NCBI RefSeq assembly: GCF_052118925.1
Contig: NZ_JBQKGG010000012.1
Span: forward strand, 11,423 to 75,422
DNA: 64,000 bases
Source: Lientehia sp934351765
GTDB lineage: Bacteria > Bacillota > Clostridia > Lachnospirales > Lachnospiraceae
Direction: 5' to 3'
Part shown: in pieces, positions 43,385 to 50,224 of the stretch
Numbering within the stretch: the stretch's first letter is position 1
How the letters are laid out: the number at the start of each line of letters is the position of its first letter
The notes under the pieces: model-generated
Database searches by the model: none
Told to the model about the DNA's origin: nothing
The model's input: the letters and a program-made list of their open reading frames with translations, nothing else
Position numbers and translations under genes: made by a program

Positions 43385-43519
43385 CTTACCGCTCCCTTCC
43401 GCATATTCCATAGCATTCTATGCGAAAAACACGAAGCCTATGACCGAAGAGCACGTTCTGACTGTCCGCTGCACAATGCCGGGCAGCTGTCCCGCCCCTG
43501 AGCCTGTGATTCCGCCGTT

Positions 43520-43759
43520 TTACAGATAACGAAACATTTCTCCGGCATCCTCTTTCTTTGTGCTTTCCTGTACCTTCAGCACCTCCGCCTTTACGGAACG
43601 GTTTCCGAACTGTACCTCGATCACATCACCGACCTTTACGTTTAAGGACGCCTTGGCCGGTTTGTCATTGACCAGGACTCTTCCGCCGTCACATGCCTCA
43701 TTTGCCACTGTGCGCCGCTTGATGATCCGCGACACCTTTAAAAATTTATCCAGTCTCAT
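43520..43759 (-). CDS. rqcP: S4-domain RNA-binding protein RqcP (YabO)
   Basis: A 79-aa Hsp15-like S4 protein: MRLDKFLKVSRIIKRRTVAN, then GGRVLVNDKPAKASLNVKVGDVIEV. RqcP takes part in ribosome-associated quality control with RqcH in Firmicutes. GGGAG lies upstream of the ATG. Its position between hup and yabP matches B. subtilis yabO. Confidence 0.93.
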   Translation of the reverse strand: MRLDKFLKVSRIIKRRTVANEACDGGRVLVNDKPAKASLNVKVGDVIEVQFGNRSVKAEVLKVQESTKKEDAGEMFRYL

Positions 43760-43781
43760 GTTCTTTCTCCCGTATCATAAG

Positions 43782-43806
43782 AAAAACTGCCGCAGACTCT
43801 GCGGCA
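43782..43806 (-). terminator. hup terminator
   Basis: Perfect stem CTGCCGCAGA / TCTGCGGCAG with a 1-base apex (loop opens in practice), then five T on the minus strand. Confidence 0.85.
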
Positions 43807-43844
43807 GCTCCATAATCCCATAACTCTCACAATCCATTCAGGAT

Positions 43845-44120
43845 TTATGCGTTTACCAGATCCTTCAGTGCTTTTCCAGCCTTGAACTTGGGCATTTTGG
43901 AAGCAGCAATGGTCATGGTCTCACCGCTTCTGGGGTTTCTTCCCTCTCTTGCTGCTCTCTCGGAAACTTCAAAGGTACCGAAGCCTACGAGCTGAACCTT
44001 ATCTCCTGCCTTTAACGCTTCTGCTACTGTATCAGTCAGAGCCTTTACTGCCTTTTCCGCATCTTTTTTGGATAATTCAGCCTTCTCAGCAACGGCTGCG
44101 ATTAACTCAGTCTTGTTCAT
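43845..44120 (-). CDS. hup: DNA-binding protein HU
   Basis: A 91-aa nucleoid protein. MNKTELIAAVAEKAELSKKD and the signature GFGTFEVSERAAREGRNPRSGE, with the DNA-intercalating arm, identify HU. The start at 44120 has AGGAGG ten bases upstream. It has its own TTGACA promoter and terminator. Confidence 0.98.
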   Translation of the reverse strand: MNKTELIAAVAEKAELSKKDAEKAVKALTDTVAEALKAGDKVQLVGFGTFEVSERAAREGRNPRSGETMTIAASKMPKFKAGKALKDLVNA

Positions 44121-44171
44121 AATGTTTATTCCTCCTAAGGTCATGATACATCGTTTGTTCTTGCTCTATTA

Positions 44172-44200
44172 TTTATAAACTGCCTGCGCCTGTTTGTCAA
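44172..44200 (-). promoter_or_regulatory. Promoter for hup
   Basis: Consensus TTGACA, 17-base spacer, TATAAA on the minus strand, 52 bases before the start codon. Confidence 0.85.
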
Positions 44201-44238
44201 GAAAATTCCCTGTTTCCCGGGATTTTCCGCCGGTTTGC

Positions 44239-44649
44239 TTACAGACGGATCCCGTTTTTCCGTGCTTCCTTTTCCTGGCGCTTGATCTCATTCCAGAGCT
44301 CGAGGCTTTCCTCCGGAGTCTGACATGCCTCATCGCCGAACACATGCGGGTGGCGCCGGATCATTTTTCTGCACAGCACACCGATCACGTCCTCCACGGT
44401 GAACTCCCCGTTTTCCTCTGCAATCCGGCTGTGGAGCATGACCTGGAGAAGAATATCTCCCAGCTCCTCGCAGAGATTTTCTGTATCCTGATTGTCGATC
44501 GCCGCAATCACCTCATCGCATTCATCCGTCAGACATTTTTTCAGGGATTCATGGGTCTGCTTCCGGTCCCAGGGGCAGCCATGCTCCGACCGGAGCTTTG
44601 CAATGATCTCCCTCAGTTCCGAAAAGGTATACTTGTCCTTTAATTCCAT
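44239..44649 (-). CDS. mazG: MazG-type nucleotide pyrophosphohydrolase
   Basis: A 136-aa single MazG domain: CPWDRKQTHESLKKCLTDE, the metal-binding EEx(12-28)ExxD pattern (DECDEVIAAI, EELGDILLQVML) and VFGDE. It hydrolyses NTPs to NMPs and pyrophosphate. AGGAGG lies upstream of the ATG. The B. subtilis homologue (YabN) is fused to a methyltransferase domain; here only the MazG part exists. Confidence 0.95.
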   Translation of the reverse strand: MELKDKYTFSELREIIAKLRSEHGCPWDRKQTHESLKKCLTDECDEVIAAIDNQDTENLCEELGDILLQVMLHSRIAEENGEFTVEDVIGVLCRKMIRRHPHVFGDEACQTPEESLELWNEIKRQEKEARKNGIRL

Positions 44650-44688
44650 CGTCTTATCCTCCTGCCCACAAGCATACCACAGCTTTCC

Positions 44689-45237
44689 TTAACTTTCCAT
44701 CTGTTTTCCAAGAAATCCGGCTGCGATCACTGCCAGCTTCTGCTCCTCCGCACCGATCTTCACTGCCGGATCACGGTTCAGAAGCACCACCGCCCCGATG
44801 GCATCTCCCTCACAGAGGATCACAGCTGCTGCCTGTCCGGTGTATTCACCGTTATCCTCTGCCGTCACAGGGATCATCGCCCCGCCTGCCCGGTTTATCA
44901 GAATATTTTTCCGCGACAGGATCATCTGCTCCAGCGCCTTGCTGATCTCCTTCTGGAGCAGCTCCCGCTTCATGCCGCCCGCTGCCGCCAGTACCATATC
45001 CCGGTCCGTCACACAGACTGCCAGCCCCGTCGCCGCCGCCAGCACCTCCGCATACTGCTTCGCAAAGCTTCCAAGCTCCGCCATGGGCGAATACTTCTTC
45101 AAGATGATCTCACCCTCATGGTCTGTGTAAATTTCCAGCGGCGTTCCCTCACGGAGCCGCAGGGTTCTCCGGATCTCCTTCGGTATCACGACCCGTCCCA
45201 GATCATCGATCCGGCGGACAATCCCCGTTGCCTTCAT
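44689..45237 (-). CDS. spoVT: Stage V sporulation protein T (AbrB-family regulator)
   Basis: A 182-aa forespore regulator. The N-terminal AbrB swapped-hairpin domain is MKATGIVRRIDDLGRVVIPK (1-50); a GAF-like domain (55-180) follows. It tunes sigma-G genes and spore cortex formation. AGGAGG lies upstream of the ATG. Position next to mazG and mfd is as in B. subtilis. Confidence 0.96.
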   Translation of the reverse strand: MKATGIVRRIDDLGRVVIPKEIRRTLRLREGTPLEIYTDHEGEIILKKYSPMAELGSFAKQYAEVLAAATGLAVCVTDRDMVLAAAGGMKRELLQKEISKALEQMILSRKNILINRAGGAMIPVTAEDNGEYTGQAAAVILCEGDAIGAVVLLNRDPAVKIGAEEQKLAVIAAGFLGKQMES

Positions 45238-45289
45238 AAAAAAATTCCTCCTGCTTCTTACATACTTTCCATAATTTGTGTTGTATGGG

Positions 45290-45296
45290 TAGTATG
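45290..45296 (-). promoter_or_regulatory. Possible sigma-F/sigma-G -10 (CATACTA) for spoVT
   Basis: CATACTA on the minus strand, 53 bases before spoVT, equals the -10 consensus for forespore sigma factors; no clear -35 was found. CATACT / AGTATG flank an inverted repeat (about 45261-45296) that could be an AbrB-type self-binding site. The rest of the gap to 45435 shows nothing else. Confidence 0.35.
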
Positions 45297-45435
45297 TGAA
45301 AAACAGGAAGAATTATGTGTTTAAAATCTCATTCCAAGTCCGTTCTGCATCTGCGCTGCAAAGCAGGAACGATTTCCATTTTCATTATGGACATTTAAGC
45401 CATACTGTCAAGCTGTTCCGCCGCTCTGCCTTCTT

Positions 45436-45618
45436 TTATTTTTCCCCGGAAAGACCGTGCCATACAGGACGCCCGATTGCCTGAAGGAATACGCTGGTAG
45501 CTTTCTGTACACAGCAGAAAATAATCGTACACATATAAATCCGGAAGGTCATTACCGCAAACTGATTATACAGAGCGCTCTCACTTCCGAAAATTCCAAT
45601 GATCTGCATGGGGAACAG
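45436..45618 (-). pseudogene. MATE-family efflux transporter remnant
   Basis: The minus strand from 45618 is open for 60 codons to TAA at 45436 and reads like the C-terminal part of a MATE transporter: PMQIIGIFGSESALYNQFAV, FRIYMCTII, VFLQAIGRPV. It has no start, because it begins exactly at the predicted right end of the IS200/IS605 element. The protein then ends early after GRPVWHGLSGEK. No matching N-terminal part is seen beyond the left end of the element (above 47690). Confidence 0.75.
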
Positions 45619-45790
45619 GTGAACCTCACATGACTAAAGTCACGTGCTTCTCAGCCGCTTTAAGCGGCAAGACTCTATATCGGCGGATACGCCTGTGACT
45701 TAGAAGCTGTACGGGTTACGCACATATCCCGGCCGTTTTCGGCCAGTTTCCACATCCCAGGTAGTCCGCTGCATATCTGCCTGTATCTAT
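45619..45790 (-). ncRNA. Probable TnpB omega-RNA / right-end region
   Basis: Downstream of tnpB on the minus strand are three hairpins: GGCCG-TTTT-CGGCC (45731-45744), GCCGCTT/AAGCGGC (45654-45668) and CACGTGAC-TTTA-GTCATGTG (45627-45646). The segment ends in AGGTTCAC at 45619. In IS200/IS605 elements this is both the right end and the omega-RNA scaffold that guides TnpB. The guide would be the flanking DNA from 45618 downward, the MATE remnant. Ends are inferred from known examples. Confidence 0.55.
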
Positions 45791-47124
45791 GCTGTATAAC
45801 GGCTTCCCAGTTCCTGGCTGAGCAGCCGCAGGTCTGCATAAACACATGAAGTTCTACGCTTCACTGCAGGTACTTTTGCCTCCAGTGAAGACCTTTCCGT
45901 CTCCGGCAAGGGTTTTATAAGCTCCCGTATAAAATATCTCGCTCCGATATTATAGGCTGCTGACAAGTCGCAGTTGTATTGTTTTCCTGTTGTAAAGGTA
46001 CACAGGCTGTGGTTCTCCGGGTTTCGTGCCACTATCCCGCTTCCGTCAAAAGCCTGCCTGCTGGTATTGCGGGCGTTGACTCTGGATACACGGATTCCGC
46101 TCCTGTGAGCCTGGTGCTCACACAGCTTCTGGATATCCCGTTTTCTCCACATATGAAGTCTTTGTTTCATACTTCCTGTTTTCTTTCCCTGCATTTCCAG
46201 ATACTCAAAGACAATCACATCTGCCTGCTGTTCCCGGGCATAGGCCGTAATGGCACCGGATACGTTCCGGGACAATTCCATATTCAGCCGCTTTGCGTAT
46301 GCCCAGCGGTTATGAGTCTGTCCGGCTCCATGCTGTCTCTGAAATCTGCGGATTCTGCCAAGCACCCGGTAAAGCCGGTCTTTATCACTGGGGAAGCTTA
46401 TAAACCTTCGTCCCAGGACAGTTCCGTCTGCCCGCATGATCGTACAGACCGCATCCGTATTGATTCCCAGATCCACACTGCAGATGGTCTGAGCTTTTAC
46501 AGCCGTTTTAGACAGGTTTTTCTCTTCTGTATAAGAAAACCGCAGAAAATATTTGTGATGCCGTTTCTCCAGAGTGGGCGCGGACGCTTTTTCCCCTGCC
46601 CAGTGCTTTCTAAGGTATTCCATATCCGTGTGCAGCAGTCTGACCCGGAACCATTTCCAGTCATGACCATCATACAGCTTCAGACACGCTACATCCTCTG
46701 TCTCTCCTGCTTCTCTGTACATCACATCCCGGTAAAATACGGGCATGGCATGGTTTTCCTGTGTAAGCTTCGGTTTCCCGGTCAGTTTTCCATTTTCCCA
46801 CAATTTCAGCCGTGTTTCATAGGAAGCTACGCTTCCCAGTGCATGCTGAATCGCAGAACGCCTCAGATAGGACGGAAGTTTTGGAAAATGCAGGTCAAAA
46901 TCATACCGGGCCTGATTCTTCTTTGTCCCGTGAACCAGATGCTCTGCCTCATTAAACCGTTTCCTTGCATTCGAAATTTCGGAAAGTTCACCCCAGGCTT
47001 CTGTATATACCTGAATCAGATAACTGACTGCAGAGCGGTAAATGCGCAGCGTATAGCGAATGGGAATATTCTGTTTTCTGATTTCTACACCATAGCTGGA
47101 TGTCACCTGCATACAAGACCTCAT
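45787..47124 (-). CDS. tnpB: TnpB-family RNA-guided nuclease, zinc ribbon degenerate
   Basis: A 445-aa TnpB. The RuvC-type catalytic residues are Asp218 (CSVDLGINTD), Glu307 (VFEYLEMQG) and Asp386 (YNCDLSAAYNIGAR). Between Glu307 and Asp386 the usual CxxCG...CxxCG zinc ribbon is not visible (NTSRQAFDGSG, then SLCTFTTGKQYNC). ATGA overlaps the tnpA stop. TnpB cuts DNA matched to the omega-RNA guide and helps keep the element. The start at 47124 or 47112 cannot be settled. Confidence 0.88.
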   Translation of the reverse strand: MRSCMQVTSSYGVEIRKQNIPIRYTLRIYRSAVSYLIQVYTEAWGELSEISNARKRFNEAEHLVHGTKKNQARYDFDLHFPKLPSYLRRSAIQHALGSVASYETRLKLWENGKLTGKPKLTQENHAMPVFYRDVMYREAGETEDVACLKLYDGHDWKWFRVRLLHTDMEYLRKHWAGEKASAPTLEKRHHKYFLRFSYTEEKNLSKTAVKAQTICSVDLGINTDAVCTIMRADGTVLGRRFISFPSDKDRLYRVLGRIRRFQRQHGAGQTHNRWAYAKRLNMELSRNVSGAITAYAREQQADVIVFEYLEMQGKKTGSMKQRLHMWRKRDIQKLCEHQAHRSGIRVSRVNARNTSRQAFDGSGIVARNPENHSLCTFTTGKQYNCDLSAAYNIGARYFIRELIKPLPETERSSLEAKVPAVKRRTSCVYADLRLLSQELGSRYTA

Positions 47125-47579
47125 TCTCCGTTGTAGGAACTCTTCGTTTTCTCTTTTTCTTTCTGGCCTTCGATATAGGTTAAAATCTGCTCCCGGCTCC
47201 TGTCACTGACCGTCACCGCACAGTAGGAGGGGTTCCATAAATGACCGCCCCACAGCTGCTTCTTTAATTCCGGATGGGAAAGAAACAGCTTCCTTGCCAG
47301 ATTTCCTTTCATAATCTTGATCATGTCGGAAATAAAAAACTGCGGCTTACAATTCACCAGCAAATGAATGTGATCCGGCATAACCTCCATGGCCAGAATC
47401 TGAAAACGGTATTCCTCCGCCAGCGCCTGCAGCATCTTCTTACATTCCACATCTAATCCATCTACCAGAACCTTTTTCCGGTACTTTGTACACCAGATAA
47501 GATGATACTGCAATGAGTACACATAGCCTCTACCATATGAAAGTGTGTTTTCTTCGATAGTAAATATATCTTTTTCCAT
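47121..47579 (-). CDS. tnpA: IS200/IS605 transposase TnpA (Y1 HUH type)
   Basis: A 152-aa single-strand transposase. The HUH motif is His70-Ile-His72 (PDHIHLLVN) and the catalytic tyrosine Tyr135 (ILTYIEGQ). YSLQYHLIWCTKYRKKVL is typical of the family. The ATG at 47579 lies only six bases after a TATAAT, so the mRNA may be leaderless; no Shine-Dalgarno exists. The C-terminus is basic. Confidence 0.95.
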   Translation of the reverse strand: MEKDIFTIEENTLSYGRGYVYSLQYHLIWCTKYRKKVLVDGLDVECKKMLQALAEEYRFQILAMEVMPDHIHLLVNCKPQFFISDMIKIMKGNLARKLFLSHPELKKQLWGGHLWNPSYCAVTVSDRSREQILTYIEGQKEKEKTKSSYNGE

Positions 47580-47585
47580 GTTTCG

Positions 47586-47614
47586 ATTATACCATATGTT
47601 AGCCAGGGCGTAAA
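47586..47614 (-). promoter_or_regulatory. Promoter of tnpA
   Basis: TTTACG, 17-base spacer, TATAAT (extended TGG) on the minus strand. The expected start site falls on or beside the ATG. Confidence 0.75.
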
Positions 47615-47642
47615 CATCAGTTCGATAACTTGGCAAAAATTT

Positions 47643-47684
47643 GCCCGCCTAACTCATCACTAAAGTAACGAGAATGCGGCGGGC
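47643..47684 (-). repeat. Left-end hairpin of the IS element
   Basis: Arms GCCCGCC / GGCGGGC enclose an inner stem-loop around TTAC-TTTA-GTGA. Sub-terminal hairpins of this kind are bound by TnpA. Confidence 0.75.
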
Positions 47685-47752
47685 AGTTATTCAACCTATA
47701 CTTTACTTGCCAACTATATTTTACTCTAAGATTTCCCCGCTTCCCTGCCTTT

Positions 47753-48787
47753 CTATGCAATGCCCCAGAGTGCCAGATACCAGGTAAGCTTCGTACTTAC
47801 GATCACCAGATATGCCAGATACAGCACAAGCATCACAATGCCCTGCCATTTATGAAATTTCTTTGTGATGATCGTCGGCACCGATGCGATCAGCGCGACC
47901 AGAATGGCGACCGGGAAATCCAGATAAAGATTCTGGGCCGAAACCGGAAGCTTTCCGCCGTAAACAAACGCACAGATTGCCGGGATCAGCGTGGTGTCGA
48001 TGATATTTGCACCGATGACATTTCCGACCGACATGGAAGACTGCTTTTTTACAACTGCCGTAACCGCGGTAACCAGCTCCGGGAGAGAGGTTCCGATGGC
48101 GATCATCGTCACGCCGATCACGGCTTCCGAAACACCCCAGCTCCGTGCAATTTCACTTCCGTAATTCACCAGGAGCCTGGAACCGAGAACAACACAGACT
48201 ACGCCAAGAACGATCATGGCGATATGCTTTCCTGTCGTTTCCTTATCCGGCTTTTCCTGCTCAGCCTCTGCCGCCGTCTTTTCTCCCTTCGCAGACCGGA
48301 TATTTTCAAAGATGAACAGCGCGAATACCACCAGAAGACAGACCGCACCGCCGATAGAAAGAAAACCGCCCGCACTGCATATAAACAGCACCACAACGGC
48401 CGCAAGGAGGCAGATCGCTTTCGGTGTAAATTCCCTTCGTTTGACTGTCATCTTCACGAAAATAATACTGATGGACATGATCAGCGCCGTGTTGCAGATC
48501 ACCGATCCGATGCCGTTTCCGATGGCCATGCCGACCTTACCCTGCGAGACCGCCAGATAATTTCCCACACCGGATACCAGGATCTGATGTCCCTCCACCG
48601 CTGCCATAGTGGAAACCATGATCTCCGGCAGCGTTGTTGCCAGGCTCACAATGGTGGCTCCGATAATAAATTTCGGGATTCCCGTCACCTCTGCGACCCA
48701 TACCGCGCCATCCACAAACCAGTCACCGCCCTTTACGATCAGGACCACGCCGACTGCAAACATCACATACAGCAAAACCGTTTCCAT
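47753..48787 (-). CDS. Calcium/sodium antiporter (CaCA family)
   Basis: A 344-aa membrane exchanger with about ten helices in two halves. The alpha repeats are GATIVSLATTLPEIMVS (about 43-60) and GVTMIAIGTSLPELVTA (about 212-229), with the ion-binding Glu. A soluble loop (about KGEKTAAEAEQEKPDKETTG) separates the halves. The start at 48787 has GGAGG eight bases upstream. The ion specificity (Ca2+/Na+ or Ca2+/H+) is not certain. Confidence 0.93.
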   Translation of the reverse strand: METVLLYVMFAVGVVLIVKGGDWFVDGAVWVAEVTGIPKFIIGATIVSLATTLPEIMVSTMAAVEGHQILVSGVGNYLAVSQGKVGMAIGNGIGSVICNTALIMSISIIFVKMTVKRREFTPKAICLLAAVVVLFICSAGGFLSIGGAVCLLVVFALFIFENIRSAKGEKTAAEAEQEKPDKETTGKHIAMIVLGVVCVVLGSRLLVNYGSEIARSWGVSEAVIGVTMIAIGTSLPELVTAVTAVVKKQSSMSVGNVIGANIIDTTLIPAICAFVYGGKLPVSAQNLYLDFPVAILVALIASVPTIITKKFHKWQGIVMLVLYLAYLVIVSTKLTWYLALWGIA

Positions 48788-48876
48788 TCTCCGTACCTCC
48801 ATATCCGATTGTCTCGTCTCAGGATACTTCTTCATTTTCCTGATCAGTTGTTTTGTTTCACAGGACGTAATATCAT

Positions 48877-48936
48877 AAAAGAGGGAGCGTGTCAAGGCGC
48901 GAAAATCAGCGCCCGGAATCAACCGCTCCCTCTTTT
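48877..48936 (-). terminator. Terminator of the foldase gene
   Basis: AAAAGAGGGAGCG / CGCTCCCTCTTTT, 13-bp arms enclosing an inner GGCGC / GCGCC hairpin, with TTTT on the minus strand, about 20 bases after the stop. Confidence 0.9.
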
Positions 48937-48954
48937 CATTTCTTCACCTGTTCC

Positions 48955-50070
48955 CTAATTCCCTGCTGTCTCAGCTGCAGAGGTTTCCTCTGCCTGAGTC
49001 CCGGCTGCGGAGGTTTCTGCATTTGTTTCCGCTGCGGAGGTCTCGTCTGCTGCGGTAGTTTCCACAACATACAGGGACTTGTCGAAATTGATCACATCCC
49101 AGACTTTTTCTTTCACCTTAAATTCGGGAAGAGCCGCAGCCCATTCCTTGTAGGTTGTCTGGAACTGCTCTGTCTTTCTTTTCTCAACGATGGTAGGCTT
49201 TTCCTTCTCTGTCGCTTCTTCATCAAAATCGGTATCACAGCGAACTACATACCAGCCATAGCCTTCCTCGTATACGCTTCCGATCTCGCCGGTCTTCAAC
49301 TCCATCCCATAATTACCGACTGTGTTATCGAAGTCTCCCTCACCATAGGTATTGGTAACAAAGGTACAGTTATCATACTGATCGGCCAGGGTACTCATAT
49401 CCTCTCCGGCCTCTACCTTAGCCTGAAGCTCTTCAGCCAGGGTCTTTGCCGCATCGGCGTCATCGCCATCGGTCACCCGGATATAGCTGATGGTACGCTG
49501 AGCAGCTTCCTCGTCACTTACCTCGGTATCTACATCCTTTACCGCATATTCATAAGCCTTCATGGCAAGAGCATTGTTTGTCACAAACTCCTTGATTCGA
49601 TCCTCGCTGATGTTGCCGACAGCTGCTTTTAATTCTTCGCTTCCGTCGAGCTGACCCATAATATCGGCTACAGCAGCATCAACCTTCTTCTGTTCGTCCT
49701 CGTCCAGCGTCAGCCCCAGCTCCTCAGCCTTTGCCTTTAAGATATAGGTCTGGCCGATTCCGCGCATGATATTCTGCTTGGTATAGGCCGCCAGAGTCGT
49801 TCCACTTTCCATTCCCATGCTGCTTCCCAGGTCTTTTTCCCACATTTCATCGATGCTGTATCCGTTTAAGGAATAATACATCTCACTGCTGTACTGGCTC
49901 AGCCGCGCCTGAAAATTGGCTTCATCAAGATAAATATTGGTGTCTCCCAGCGTTGCAACAACGGTTGTGGCATAATCATCGAAAGAGATCTTCTTGCTTC
50001 CGCAGCCGGCTGCTCCCAGTACTGTGACTGCCGCCAGCGCGATTGCCAGCCCTCTCTTTAATCTGTTCAT
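48955..50070 (-). CDS. SurA/PrsA-like peptidylprolyl isomerase lipoprotein
   Basis: A 371-aa extracytoplasmic lipoprotein. The signal peptide (MNRLKRGLAIALAAVTVLGA) ends at the lipobox LGAAGC, so the Cys is lipidated. The middle is a SurA_N-like helical region and a parvulin-like region (about 190-290), which is diverged. The C-terminus is Ala/Thr/Glu low-complexity (TSAAETNAETSAAGTQAEET). The start at 50070 has AGGAGG nine bases upstream. It likely helps fold secreted proteins. Next to mfd, as in many Clostridia. Confidence 0.85.
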   Translation of the reverse strand: MNRLKRGLAIALAAVTVLGAAGCGSKKISFDDYATTVVATLGDTNIYLDEANFQARLSQYSSEMYYSLNGYSIDEMWEKDLGSSMGMESGTTLAAYTKQNIMRGIGQTYILKAKAEELGLTLDEDEQKKVDAAVADIMGQLDGSEELKAAVGNISEDRIKEFVTNNALAMKAYEYAVKDVDTEVSDEEAAQRTISYIRVTDGDDADAAKTLAEELQAKVEAGEDMSTLADQYDNCTFVTNTYGEGDFDNTVGNYGMELKTGEIGSVYEEGYGWYVVRCDTDFDEEATEKEKPTIVEKRKTEQFQTTYKEWAAALPEFKVKEKVWDVINFDKSLYVVETTAADETSAAETNAETSAAGTQAEETSAAETAGN

Positions 50071-50190
50071 AATCTGAATCCTCCTAGTATTCCCTGTCGT
50101 CATGTGCCGCTCATAAACGTTTTCCGTTTTTTCGATGCCCTGATCCTGCCCATTCGTTTCATGAACAGAATGCCTGCACAATCAGTTTTC

Positions 50191-50219
50191 ATTATAATAC
50201 GAAACCCTGAAAACGGCAA
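50191..50219 (-). promoter_or_regulatory. Promoter for the foldase gene
   Basis: TTGCCG, 17-base spacer, exact TATAAT on the minus strand. Confidence 0.75.
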
Positions 50220-50224
50220 CTCTT

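Larger units (their letters stand above)
45619..47690 (-). mobile_element. IS200/IS605-family insertion sequence (tnpA + tnpB)
   Basis: About 2.07 kb: tnpA and tnpB overlap by four bases, with hairpin-bearing ends and no inverted repeats, as in the family. The left end has a 7-bp GCCCGCC / GGCGGGC stem at 47643-47684; the right end is set at the end of GGTTCAC (45619). Left cleavage is probably next to TTGAAT (47689-47694). It has entered the gap between spoVT and the Ca/Na exchanger, next to a MATE remnant. No copy elsewhere in the window. Confidence 0.85.
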
